DNA from: an uncultured Kineosporia sp.
GTDB taxonomy: Bacteria; Actinomycetota; Actinomycetes; Actinomycetales; Kineosporiaceae
NCBI GenBank assembly: GCA_937859855.1
Contig: CALMAR010000251.1
Coordinates: 1-17,045, forward strand
DNA length: 17,045 nt
Direction of reading: 5' to 3'
The notes beneath the pieces are model-generated. The model made no database searches. It saw only the letters and a list, made by a program, of their open reading frames with translations, and was not told the DNA's origin. Made by a program: the position numbers and the translations under genes. Positions 1-7,152 of this stretch are shown one piece after another (position 1 is the first letter of the stretch; each line of letters opens with the position of its first letter).

Positions 1-2
1 GC

Positions 3-434
3 GCGGGCCGGAGGCGGGCTTCGCCTGCTGGCGGGTCGGCGTGGCGGGCCGCGACGGCAAGCTGGTGCCGATCTTCGACCGCCCGTCGTCCGCCCGCCGC
101 GCCGCCACCCGCACCGGCTGCCCGCGCCCCCGGCGCGCTCAGCAACGGCGGCTCGCTGGCGGTCCGGCTGGCCGCCGCGCTGCAGGCCGGGCTGGCCGCC
201 TTCGCGCCCTATCACGCGTTCGGCGCCTCGTTCCTGTCCGCCGCGATCCGCCCGGGCGCGAACGCGATCCCGTTCAGCGCCGCCTCGGCCCAGGCCCGGG
301 AGATCAGCGTGTCGATCTTCCGGGAGGTGGTGGAGGAGGCCCGTCCAGCCGTCCCCGCGCAGGTATGGCGCCGATCCGAGCCGGCCACAGCCGCCCGCGA
401 TCTGCGACGATCTGCCGGTGTCCGAACTCGATGA
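3..434 (+). CDS. TetR-like regulator, C-terminal part (5' end missing or broken)
   Basis: The frame ending at 434 encodes, from about 138, a stretch resembling the ligand-binding domain of TetR regulators: an APYHAFGASFLSAAIRPG segment, then PFSAASAQAREISVSIFREVV. In the family this helical domain binds the effector and forms the dimer; the N-terminal DNA-binding helix-turn-helix is not in the window. Third-position GC is strong in this frame only from about 138. Between about 2 and 105 the strong bias is one frame over (reading GFACWRVGVAGRDGKLVPIFD), so the join is probably a frameshift, a sequencing or assembly error in the C/G runs near 100-137, or the edge of another gene. The 3' end overlaps the start of the SIMPL gene by 17 bases, suggesting translational coupling. 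The family call rests on pattern memory only; an unrelated hypothetical protein is possible. Confidence 0.5.
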   Translation, partial: AGRRRASPAGGSAWRAATASWCRSSTARRPPAAPPPAPAARAPGALSNGGSLAVRLAAALQAGLAAFAPYHAFGASFLSAAIRPGANAIPFSAASAQAREISVSIFREVVEEARPAVPAQVWRRSEPATAARDLRRSAGVRTR

Positions 435-1146
435 CCAGGCCGGGCCCAGTGACCAGGCCGGGCCCAATGATCACGCTGGACCCAGGGACCAGGCCGGCCC
501 CAGAGACCACGCCGGATCCGATGATCAGGCCGGTGGCATCGCGGTGACCGGGACCGGCCGGGCCAGCGGCGCGCCCGATCTGTTCGTGGCTCGTTTCGCC
601 GCCCAGGCCAGCCGGCTGCGACCGTCCGAGGCGATGGACGCCGCCTCCGCCGCACTGACCCGGATGCGGGACGTCGCGGCCGGTCTGGGAGCGTCACCGC
701 AGTCCCTGACCACGCCGAACGTCTCGCTGCGCCAGGACTACGACCAGCAGGGCCGTCCCCACGGTTTTGTCGCCGAGATCGCGCTGGTGGTCCGGACCGA
801 GCAGGTGGCCGGAGCTGGAACGCTCCTCACTCAGTGCATCGAAGCTGGTGGCGAGCAGGCCCGCCTGGACGGCACCTCGTTCGAACATGCCGACCCCTCG
901 GCCCTGCTCGCCGCCGCCCGGGCGGCCGCCTTCGCTGACGCCCTGGCCCGGGCGATCCAGCTGGCCCAGCTGGCCGGCCGGCCATTGGGACCAGTGCTGG
1001 TGGTGGACGAGAGCAGCGGCCCGGTTTCGCCGTTCCCCGGCCCGGAGATGCTCCGGTTCTCCCGGGCCACCGCGGCTGACACCTCCCTCGAACCAGGTTC
1101 GCTGGAAGCCTCGGTGACTTTGACCGTGCGCTGGTCCTGGGGTTGA
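418..1146 (+). CDS. SIMPL (DUF541) domain protein with N-terminal DQAGP repeats
   Basis: A 242-residue product starting at GTG 418. Residues about 5-40 are six degenerate hexapeptides of the type D-Q/H-A-G-P-x, probably disordered. Residues about 42-242 fit the SIMPL/DUF541 fold (YggE, BP26 relatives): a VTGTGRASGAPD first strand, an Ala-rich helix, SLTTPNVSLRQDYD, a middle strand of the FVAEIALVV type, and a C-terminal LEASVTLTVRWSW strand. Family members are often periplasmic or membrane-attached with poorly defined roles, some linked to oxidative stress. I see no signal peptide or lipobox here, so this copy looks cytosolic unless the true start differs. No clear Shine-Dalgarno precedes the GTG; the overlap with the upstream gene suggests coupled translation. 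A later start, just past the repeats, cannot be excluded. Confidence 0.8.
   Translation: MSELDDQAGPSDQAGPNDHAGPRDQAGPRDHAGSDDQAGGIAVTGTGRASGAPDLFVARFAAQASRLRPSEAMDAASAALTRMRDVAAGLGASPQSLTTPNVSLRQDYDQQGRPHGFVAEIALVVRTEQVAGAGTLLTQCIEAGGEQARLDGTSFEHADPSALLAAARAAAFADALARAIQLAQLAGRPLGPVLVVDESSGPVSPFPGPEMLRFSRATAADTSLEPGSLEASVTLTVRWSWG
433..540 (+). repeat. Six 18-bp tandem coding repeats
   Basis: Six consecutive 18-base units begin at 433, 451, 469, 487, 505 and 523, each opening with GA(C/T)CA(G/C)GC. The first two units differ at one base; later ones diverge, and the last is only partial. In frame they encode DQAGPS, DQAGPN, DHAGPR, DQAGPR, DHAGSD and DQAGGI. The stop codon of the upstream regulator lies across the first unit. 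The unit length keeps the frame, so copy number can change without breaking the SIMPL gene. Confidence 0.9.
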
Positions 1147-1173
1147 TCGCTGCCAGCCGTCCGGCTCGGTGCC

Positions 1174-1177
1174 AGGA
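1174..1177 (+). promoter_or_regulatory. Candidate ribosome binding site for the agmatinase-family gene
   Basis: AGGA lies 8 bases before the ATG at 1186, a normal distance, but it overlaps the ATG at 1177. This favours 1186 as the working start, which would shorten the protein by three residues. Confidence 0.45.
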
Positions 1178-2184
1178 TGAGCGGCATGAGGTATGGCCCC
1201 ATGTTCGGCCCCGACATCACGTTCCTCGGCGTCGAGCGGTGTGATCTGAGTGACCCCGCGTCGTTCGCCGAGGCCGACGTGGTGATCGTCGGCGCACCCT
1301 TCGACGGCGGGACGTCGCACCGCCCCGGCGCCCGGTTCGGCCCAATGGCGATCCGGGCCACGGACTACCTGCCGCATGACGGATCCCGGCCTTCGCTGGC
1401 GCTACGGGTGGATGGCCTGCAGGACCTGAAGGTGCTGGACGCCGGCGACGTCGAGATGTACTCCGGCGACGTCGAAAGTTCCATCCAGGCCATCGAAAGC
1501 GCCGTGTACACCATCACCGCGTCCGGTGCGGTGCCGGTGATCCTGGGCGGCGATCACACCGTGGCGCTGCCGGACGCCACCGGCGTGGCCCGGCACTTCG
1601 GCTTCGGCCGGGTGTCGATGCTGCACTTCGACGCGCACGCCGACACCGGTGAGATCGAATTCGGTCACCTGCATGGCCACGGCCAGCCGATGCGTCAGCT
1701 GATCAACTCCGGCGCCATCCGCGGCGACCGGTTCGTCCAGATCGGGCTGCGCGGATACTGGCCACCGCCAGATGTTCTGGACTGGATGGCTGGGCAGCAC
1801 ATGCGCTCGTTCGAGATGTCCGAGATCGTGGCCCGGGGGCTCGACGAGGTGATGGCCGAGGCGTTCACGATCGCACTGGACGACTGCGACGGCGTATATC
1901 TGTCGGTGGACGTCGATGTCTGCGACCCAGGCCACGCTCCGGGCACCGGAACTCCTGAGCCGGGCGGCCTTTCAGCTCGGGAGCTGCTGGACTGCGTACG
2001 CCGGATCTGCGTGGAGCTACCCGTGCTCGGGGTGGAGGTGGTGGAGGTGTCACCGCCCTACGACCATGCGGAGATCACCGCTGCGCTAGGCAATCGAGTT
2101 GTGCTGGAGGCACTTTCCGGTATGGCGGCGCGGAAGAAGGGCGTGCCCTACCGGCCGGCCCGGCCGCTGCTCGAAGATCGCTGA
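1177..2184 (+). CDS. speB: Agmatinase-family ureohydrolase
   Basis: A 335-residue cytosolic enzyme of the arginase/agmatinase fold, which hydrolyses a guanidino group to urea plus an amine using two metal ions. The metal ligands are visible: His127 in GGDHT, Asp152/His154/Asp156 in HFDAHADT, and Asp245/Asp247 in SVDVDVCDP. The PGTGTPEPGGL loop at 255-265 is also typical. Agmatine to putrescine plus urea is the default reaction. Substrate choice in this family depends on loops I cannot score, so guanidinobutyrate, guanidinopropionate or guanidine remain possible. The HLHGHGQPMRQL segment after the metal motif and RGYWPPPDV differ from the E. coli SpeB I remember. The start at 1177 gives the longest form; ATG 1186 has better ribosome-site spacing. 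It lies 30 bases after the SIMPL gene, and its stop is 18 bases from the convergent radical-SAM gene. Confidence 0.85.
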   Translation: MSGMRYGPMFGPDITFLGVERCDLSDPASFAEADVVIVGAPFDGGTSHRPGARFGPMAIRATDYLPHDGSRPSLALRVDGLQDLKVLDAGDVEMYSGDVESSIQAIESAVYTITASGAVPVILGGDHTVALPDATGVARHFGFGRVSMLHFDAHADTGEIEFGHLHGHGQPMRQLINSGAIRGDRFVQIGLRGYWPPPDVLDWMAGQHMRSFEMSEIVARGLDEVMAEAFTIALDDCDGVYLSVDVDVCDPGHAPGTGTPEPGGLSARELLDCVRRICVELPVLGVEVVEVSPPYDHAEITAALGNRVVLEALSGMAARKKGVPYRPARPLLEDR

Positions 2185-2202
2185 CCGTCCTGGCGCCCGG
2201 CT

Positions 2203-3288
2203 TCAGGTCCAGTACAACGACCGGGCCCGAGGAAGGTGCTGCTGAAGGAGTCCTTCGAGACCTGAACGCAACGCGCGCATGGTCTCCGGCTGGTAGACGT
2301 GCTTCACCGCGCCGAACTTGCCGCGCTTCTCCCGCCGGACCTGCTCATCCATCTCCAGCTTGGTCTGTGGGTACCAGCCGAGCAGGGTCTGCTTGCTGCC
2401 GGGGGTGAACCGGTGGGTGATGCATTCCACGGTCAGGTCGATCCCGGGGATGCCGCCGAGCGCGGCGGCGGCCTGAACCAGCAGGTCCTCGTACTCCGCC
2501 CGCCATCCTTCGACGGGCATGATCGGCGCGATCACCAGCCCGACGGGGTAACCGGCCAGCGCCAGCTGGCGGGCGGCGCCGAGCCGGGCCGGCACCGGTG
2601 CGGTCCCGCCCTCGAACCGTTGCGCGACCCTGGCGGCGTTCACCGAGATCCGGACCCGGGTGCGCCCCCGGTGATCAGCGGCCAGCAGTGGCCCGGCGTC
2701 GTCGTACTTGGTGGTGAAGCGCAGCTGTACCGGGCCGGCCCAGTCGTGGCGCCCGAAGTGGGTGATCGCGGCCGACAGGGAACCGGTGACGTGCTCGATC
2801 CCGAGCGGATCGGTGTAGCAGGACGCCTCGAAGGTGGTGCCCTCGCCGTCCCGGGTGGCGCTGCCGGTGGTGACCCGGCCCTGGCCGACCGCTGTGTCCA
2901 GGCCGGCCAGGATCTCCTCCAGGTTGGCGTAGACCCGGGTGATCGGCGGCCCGGTCAGGGAGCCGGCCAGATAGCAGTACTGGCAGTGCGCCGGGCAGCC
3001 CTGGGCCAGGTCGAACCGCCAGTCGGCGCTGGGCGGGATGGGCTGCAACCGCCGCTGGCCCGGCGGCGCCACCGTCACGGCCAGGGTGCGCTTGGCCGCG
3101 GCATAGCTGGCGCGCTCGCTCGCTTCCCGGATCGGCGGCAACCGATCGCCCTTGAGCAGGTCGATCTCCGGCACGCCCAGCGCCTCACACCGGGCCGCGA
3201 TCGCCCGCCCGTGCTGGAAGGCCAGCGCGGAGCGGGTGATCAGAACGCGGGCGGGAAGCCACCTTCGCGGGGCACGGGCGGTATGCAT
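2203..3288 (-). CDS. splB: Spore photoproduct lyase family radical-SAM protein
   Basis: A radical-SAM protein with the cluster motif CPAHCQYC (CX3CX2C), which binds a 4Fe-4S cluster and S-adenosylmethionine; the cysteines are residues 98, 102 and 105 from ATG 3288. The opening RRWLPARVLITRSALAFQHG and the sequence after the cluster (YLAGSL, then EASCYTDPLGIEH and LRFTTKYDDAGPLL) fit the SplB family, which in endospore formers reverses the thymine dimer called spore photoproduct. Homologues occur in many non-endospore actinobacteria, where their substrate is less clear. The frame is open to GTG 3354, but ATG 3288 starts where family similarity begins and leaves about 98 bases for divergent promoters facing corA. 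Length from ATG 3288 is 361 residues. No strong Shine-Dalgarno is visible for either start. The gene name is a family label, not proof of the reaction. Confidence 0.8.
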   Translation of the reverse strand: MHTARAPRRWLPARVLITRSALAFQHGRAIAARCEALGVPEIDLLKGDRLPPIREASERASYAAAKRTLAVTVAPPGQRRLQPIPPSADWRFDLAQGCPAHCQYCYLAGSLTGPPITRVYANLEEILAGLDTAVGQGRVTTGSATRDGEGTTFEASCYTDPLGIEHVTGSLSAAITHFGRHDWAGPVQLRFTTKYDDAGPLLAADHRGRTRVRISVNAARVAQRFEGGTAPVPARLGAARQLALAGYPVGLVIAPIMPVEGWRAEYEDLLVQAAAALGGIPGIDLTVECITHRFTPGSKQTLLGWYPQTKLEMDEQVRREKRGKFGAVKHVYQPETMRALRSGLEGLLQQHLPRARSLYWT

Positions 3289-3386
3289 GACTGCGGGTGC
3301 AACAACGCGGTCCCCGGGTTGAGTCCGGCTCGGGGGCCCTGGCTCGCGTGCCACTGGTCACGTGCGGAATGGCATGCTGAGCAGCT

Positions 3387-4487
3387 GTGACTCCGCAGCC
3401 CGGGCCCGACTGGCCCGCTCAGGCTCAGCAGCCGGGCCCCGAGCAGGCGCCCGGCGATCCGCAGACGCCAGGACCCGCCGCGCCGAGCGTGTCCCAGGCG
3501 GTGCCACCCACCTGCGCGACCCGGACCCGGCTCTACCGGGGCGGCAGCCTGCTCTCCGAGGGTTTTCCAGCGGAGGAGATCAAGGGCCTGCTCGAGGATG
3601 ATCCCAGCTCGGTGGTATGGCTCGATCTGCTCGATCCGGGTCCGGCGGACATGCAGATCGTGGTGGAGGAGTTCGGCCTGCATCCGCTGGCGGTCGAGGA
3701 TGCGATCCAGCCGCACGAGCGGCCCAAGCTGGACCGGTACCGCACACACCTGTTCGCCAACATGTATGCCGTCGGGCTGGACGAACACGGCGATATGACC
3801 AGCGGCGAGATAGGTTGCTTCGTCACCGGCCGGGCCTTGATCACCGTGCGGAAGAGTGAGTTCGACATCGATGCGCTGATCGCGCGCTGGGACCTGAACG
3901 CGGATCTGGTACACGCTCAGAACGAGGTGAGCGTCCTGGTGTATGGGCTGCTGGATGCGGTGGTGGATGGTCACTATCAGGTGGTCGAGGCCCTCGAGGA
4001 TGACGTGGATGAGCTTCAGACCCATCTGTTCCAGCCGCGCCCGGATCTCGATGTCCGCCGCCGGGCCTACGAGCTGGGTCTGCGGCTGGCGAATCTGCGC
4101 CGGCTGGTGGCGCCGATGCAGGACGTCGTGGGCCGCTTGGCCCGCAGCGACAGCCAGCTGATGGACGACGGGCTCGCGCCCTACTACCAGGACGTTCACG
4201 ACCATGTGCTGCGGGCGGCGGAGACCATCGACGCCACCCGCGACCGGGTGAACCGAATCCAGGAGGTGAGCCTGAACGAGCAGGGCGCCCAGCTGAACGA
4301 GATCACCAAGCGGCTGGCGGCGTGGGCGGCCATCATCGCTGTGCCGACGGCGGTCACCGGGTTCTACGGTCAGAACGTGCCCTATCCCGGGTTCGGGCAT
4401 CGCGGCGGGTTCGTGGCCAGCTGCCTGGTGATCGTGGTGCTGGGCGGCGGGGTGTTCGCGCTTCTGCGACGCAACCGATGGCTGTAG
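3387..4487 (+). CDS. corA: CorA-family divalent cation transporter, GQN variant
   Basis: A 366-residue member of the CorA/MIT family. Residues 1-50 are Pro/Gln-rich and probably disordered. Residues about 50-300 form the cytosolic funnel, including the long stalk helix ending in LNEITKRLAAWAA. Two C-terminal helices follow (about 309-327 and 341-360), and the chain ends in basic RRNRWL. CorA proteins form pentameric channels for Mg2+, Co2+ or Ni2+. The signature Gly-Met-Asn at the pore mouth is replaced by Gly328-Gln329-Asn330 in FYGQNVPYPG. I believe actinobacterial CorA homologues with this variant exist, but selectivity should not be assumed from the name. The start is GTG 3387, with a weak GAG-type ribosome site. 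It is divergent from the radical-SAM gene and has no obvious Mg2+ riboswitch upstream. Confidence 0.88.
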   Translation: MTPQPGPDWPAQAQQPGPEQAPGDPQTPGPAAPSVSQAVPPTCATRTRLYRGGSLLSEGFPAEEIKGLLEDDPSSVVWLDLLDPGPADMQIVVEEFGLHPLAVEDAIQPHERPKLDRYRTHLFANMYAVGLDEHGDMTSGEIGCFVTGRALITVRKSEFDIDALIARWDLNADLVHAQNEVSVLVYGLLDAVVDGHYQVVEALEDDVDELQTHLFQPRPDLDVRRRAYELGLRLANLRRLVAPMQDVVGRLARSDSQLMDDGLAPYYQDVHDHVLRAAETIDATRDRVNRIQEVSLNEQGAQLNEITKRLAAWAAIIAVPTAVTGFYGQNVPYPGFGHRGGFVASCLVIVVLGGGVFALLRRNRWL

Positions 4488-4488
4488 G

Positions 4489-4620
4489 TCAACCGCCCTC
4501 GATCCGCTCGACCACCCGCCGATAGGTCTGCTCCGCCGCGCCGTCCCTGGTGACGACCGCGGGTGGCTGCCCTGCTCCTGGCCACCGCGAGCTGCGCCCC
4601 AGGACACGGGTGTGCAGCAT
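4489..4620 (-). CDS. Short hypothetical ORF (43 aa), possible gene remnant
   Basis: An ATG-started frame of 43 codons whose stop lies 2 bases from the corA stop, convergently. The C-terminal half (PPAVVTRDGAAEQTYRRVVERIEGG) has even, protein-like composition and high third-position GC, as if it were the tail of a helical protein. The N-terminal half is less convincing, and an in-frame stop lies just upstream near 4652. It could be a small protein or the 3' remnant of a lost gene. I do not recognise it. Confidence 0.25.
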   Translation of the reverse strand: MLHTRVLGRSSRWPGAGQPPAVVTRDGAAEQTYRRVVERIEGG

Positions 4621-4675
4621 CTGATCGTGAGCCTGACCGGAGTCCGGGACTCACCAGTCACCAGCCACTTCGCAG

Positions 4676-4701
4676 GGGGATAGCGAACTAGCACCCCTTT
4701 T
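4676..4701 (+). terminator. Possible weak intrinsic terminator
   Basis: GGGG (4676-4679) can pair with CCCC (4694-4697), with an inner TAG/CTA pair closing a CGAA loop, followed directly by TTTTCTT. A T run is unusual in this GC-rich DNA. The stem is short and interrupted and lies about 190 bases beyond the corA stop, so its role is uncertain. Confidence 0.3.
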
Positions 4702-4791
4702 CTTCCTAAGTGTCCGGTGTGAGGATGTACGCGCGTTGCCCCGGCCTGGCTGTAACGAGGCGGCCCGCCAGGCAATGCGCGGGAGGCCCGT

Positions 4792-6762
4792 GTGCGCACC
4801 ACAACGTCGACAGTCCTGATCGCCGCCGTAGCATCGGCCCTGGTGATACCGATGGCGGGTGCGGCCACCGCCACCTCCAGCGGGGTAGCAGCCGCGACGA
4901 AGACCAGCCGGCCGGCTTATCTCAACCCGAAGCTGCCGGTCGCCGCCCGGGTCAGGGACCTGCTCGGCCGGATGACGCTGGAGGAAAAAGTCGGCCAGAT
5001 GACCCAGGCCGAACGCGCCAGTATCGATACCGATACCGGGCTGATCACCAGCTTGAACCTGGGCTCGATCCTCTCCGGCGGTGGTTCGGTGCCGACGCCG
5101 AACACTCCTGTGGCCTGGGCCGACATGGTCGACCGGTATCAGGCAGCCGCGCTGCAGACCCGGCTTCACATCCCCATGATCTACGGCATCGACGCCGTCC
5201 ACGGGCATGGAAACGTCTACGGCGCAACGATCTTCCCGCACAACATTGGGCTTGGTGCCACCCGTGACCCGAAGCTGGTCGCGAGGGTCTACCACACCAC
5301 CGCCACCGAGGTCCGCGCGACCGGCATCCCCTGGGACTTCGCGCCCTGTGTGTGCGTGACCCGGGATGCCCGCTGGGGCCGCTCCTACGAGAGCTTCGGC
5401 GAGGATCCGAAACTGGTCACCCAGATGACGACGGCCATCGACGGGTTGCAGGGTACGCAGCTCAGCGACCTGAAACGCCGGGACCACGTGCTCGCGACCA
5501 CCAAGCACTACGCCGGCGATGGCGACACCAGGTACGGCACCGGGACCGGCGACTACACGATCGACCAGGGCATCACCGTCACGAACCGGGCCGACTTCGC
5601 CCGGATCGACCTGGCGCCCTACGTCGCGGCCGTGCGCAAGCACCACACCGGCAGCATCATGCCGTCGTACTCCAGCGTCGACTGGACCGAGGACGGCGTG
5701 GGAAACCCGATCAACATGCACGCCAACCGTGAGCTGATCCAGTCGGTACTCAAGGACAAGATCGGCTTCGACGGCTTCGTGATCAGTGACTACAACGGGA
5801 TCGACCACATCCCGGGCGACTTCGCGACCCAGGTCCGCACCGGCGTCAACGCGGGCATCGACATGTTCATGCAGCCGCAGAACTTCGCCGATTTCGAGAC
5901 CACGCTGCTGGCCGAGGTCCGGGCCGGACGCATCAGTGGCAGCCGCATCGATGACGCGGTCAGCCGGATCCTGACCAAGAAGTTCCAGCTCGGCCTGTTC
6001 GAGCACCCCTACGCGGACCGGACGAACCTTGCGTCGGTCGGGTCGGCGGCGCACCGTGCGGTGGCCCGCCAGGCAGCGGCAGAGTCCCAGGTGCTGCTCA
6101 AGAACCGGGGCCAGGTACTGCCACTGAAGCGCAATGCGCACATCTACGTGGCCGGGCGCAGTGCGGACAACCTCGGTAACCAGATGGGCGGATGGACGCT
6201 CACCTGGCAGGGCTTCTCCGGAAATGCGGGGCAGCAGCCGGGCACGACCATCCTGGCCGGCATCCGTCAGGTCGCACCGCATGCGAGCGTGACCTACAGC
6301 CAGGACGCCTCGGCACCGACGGCGGGTAGTGATGTGGGCGTCGTGGTCGTGGGCGAGACACCGTACGCCGAGGGCTTCGGCGACGTCGGCGGACCGCAGT
6401 GGGCGTACGACCCGGCCGACAACAACGTGCCGCGTGAGGCGAAGTCGCTGGACTTGCAGCCAGGCGATCAAGCCGTCGTGGACAAGGTCTGCGCCGCGAT
6501 CGCCCGATGCGTCGTACTGGTCGTCTCCGGGCGTCCGCAGGTCATCGGCGCGGACCGGCTGGCCACGATCGATGGGCTGGTGGCGTCCTGGCTGCCGGGG
6601 AGTGAGGGCGAAGGTGTGGCCGACGTGCTGTTCGGCCGGCGTCCGTTCACCGGCAAGCTCCCGGTGACCTGGCCGGCGACGGCGGCCCAGGAGCCGATCA
6701 ACGTGGGTGACGCCGATTACCATCCGGCCTTCCCCTACGGATACGGCCTGCGCACCAGATAG
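4792..6762 (+). CDS. Secreted GH3 beta-glucosidase / exo-beta-glucanase
   Basis: A 656-residue glycoside hydrolase family 3 enzyme that would release glucose from the non-reducing ends of beta-glucans or cello-oligosaccharides outside the cell. Residues 1 to about 28 form a signal peptide (short basic start, hydrophobic core, Ala-rich end). The N-terminal barrel shows MTLEEKVGQM (61-70), APCVCVTRDARWGRSYESFGED (184-205) and KHYAGDG (238-244). The nucleophile is Asp333 in GFVISDYNGID. The C-terminal domain starts near VLLKNRGQVLPLK and contains GGWTLTWQG (466-474), as in plant and bacterial exo-1,3/1,4-glucanases. The acid/base is probably Glu522 or Glu527 in VVGETPYAEGFGD. It ends in PYGYGL and is full length. 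The start is GTG 4792, supported by GGGAGG 5 bases upstream. It appears monocistronic, with an inverted repeat 9 bases past the stop. Confidence 0.92.
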   Translation: MRTTTSTVLIAAVASALVIPMAGAATATSSGVAAATKTSRPAYLNPKLPVAARVRDLLGRMTLEEKVGQMTQAERASIDTDTGLITSLNLGSILSGGGSVPTPNTPVAWADMVDRYQAAALQTRLHIPMIYGIDAVHGHGNVYGATIFPHNIGLGATRDPKLVARVYHTTATEVRATGIPWDFAPCVCVTRDARWGRSYESFGEDPKLVTQMTTAIDGLQGTQLSDLKRRDHVLATTKHYAGDGDTRYGTGTGDYTIDQGITVTNRADFARIDLAPYVAAVRKHHTGSIMPSYSSVDWTEDGVGNPINMHANRELIQSVLKDKIGFDGFVISDYNGIDHIPGDFATQVRTGVNAGIDMFMQPQNFADFETTLLAEVRAGRISGSRIDDAVSRILTKKFQLGLFEHPYADRTNLASVGSAAHRAVARQAAAESQVLLKNRGQVLPLKRNAHIYVAGRSADNLGNQMGGWTLTWQGFSGNAGQQPGTTILAGIRQVAPHASVTYSQDASAPTAGSDVGVVVVGETPYAEGFGDVGGPQWAYDPADNNVPREAKSLDLQPGDQAVVDKVCAAIARCVVLVVSGRPQVIGADRLATIDGLVASWLPGSEGEGVADVLFGRRPFTGKLPVTWPATAAQEPINVGDADYHPAFPYGYGLRTR

Positions 6763-6771
6763 CCAGTTCGG

Positions 6772-6818
6772 CGAGTGCCTGGATCTGACCCACGTGCGAG
6801 GGCGGATCCAGGCACTCG
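6772..6818 (+). terminator. 14-bp perfect inverted repeat after the GH3 gene
   Basis: CGAGTGCCTGGATC (6772-6785) is the exact reverse complement of 6805-6818, with a 19-base loop between. The repeat begins 9 bases after the GH3 stop. No T run follows, as is common for actinobacterial hairpin terminators. By position the simplest reading is a 3'-end terminator or RNA-stabilising hairpin. Confidence 0.7.
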
Positions 6819-6964
6819 AAGTCGGCCTCCAAGACTGACACCATCGTCCGCACCGTCAGCGTCCCTGCACCGATCGCGAAGGTGGGGCCATATCTCAGCG
6901 GCCTCGCCACGAGTGCTGAGTGGGACCCGAACACGGAATCGGGCCGGCGCCTGGACGACGGACC

Positions 6965-7007
6965 GCTTCAGACCCGCCTGTTCCAGCCGGGCCCGGATCT
7001 CGATATC
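6965..7007 (+). repeat. Fragment similar to corA positions 4013-4055
   Basis: Aligned without gaps to 4013-4055, this segment differs at four bases of 43. Two of the differences are adjacent. In the plus frame it encodes LQTRLFQPGPDLDI, against LQTHLFQPRPDLDV in CorA. Just upstream, GACGACG (encoding DDG) resembles the GATGACG of corA after a 3-base shift. Outside this core the similarity falls off quickly. Confidence 0.65.
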
Positions 7008-7152
7008 GGCCCGCGACCGGGCGAACCGGGTTCGGGCATCGCAGCGGCTCCAGGCCCTGGGCCCATCGCCAGTGCGCCGAACCTGTCGGCGGTTCTGATT
7101 AGGGTGGCCGGAAACGGTCCGGGCACGGCAAAATCGAGCCGAGGGTGATGAC

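Larger units (their letters stand above)
4488..4791. other. Intergenic region between corA and the GH3 gene
   Basis: About 300 bases without a confident gene. It holds the weak minus-strand ORF at 4489-4620, a GAGTC/GACTC inverted repeat at 4640-4652, and a hairpin with a T run near 4676-4701. The leader of the GH3 gene ends in GGGAGG at 4781-4786, 5 bases before its GTG. I found no convincing -35/-10 pair and no CebR-type palindrome (TGGGAGCGCTCCCA), the usual operator for cello-oligosaccharide genes in actinobacteria. Confidence 0.5.
6763..7152. other. Intergenic region between the GH3 gene and the ABC operon
   Basis: About 390 bases with no convincing gene. It contains the hairpin at 6772-6818, a 43-base segment near-identical to part of corA (6965-7007), and, just before the ABC gene, a TAGGGT -10-like box at 7100-7105 without a good -35. 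The plus frame 6882-7148 (88 codons from GTG) is open and has fairly high third-position GC, but no ribosome site and no recognisable domain. I treat it as decayed or non-coding. Confidence 0.5.

Noticed and set aside
433..540. Possible CRISPR-like or regulatory repeat array.
   Set aside because: The units are 18 bases, contiguous without spacers and in frame with the protein, so this is a coding repeat.
1147..1185. Possible guanidine riboswitch before the ureohydrolase.
   Set aside because: Only about 30 bases separate it from the upstream stop, too short for a known guanidine aptamer.
4736..4756. TTGCCC and TGTAAC as a promoter for the GH3 gene.
   Set aside because: The spacing of 9 bases is far too short for a normal sigma factor promoter.
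4651..6723. A 690-codon minus-strand open frame opposite the GH3 gene.
   Set aside because: It is a shadow caused by GC-biased third positions. The plus strand carries full GH3 motifs and a signal peptide.
6698..6934. A minus-strand frame with a fairly protein-like segment (FAIGAGTLTVRTMVSVLEADFE).
   Set aside because: It runs into the 3' end of the GH3 gene and through the terminator-like hairpin, has no ribosome site, and I recognise no domain.
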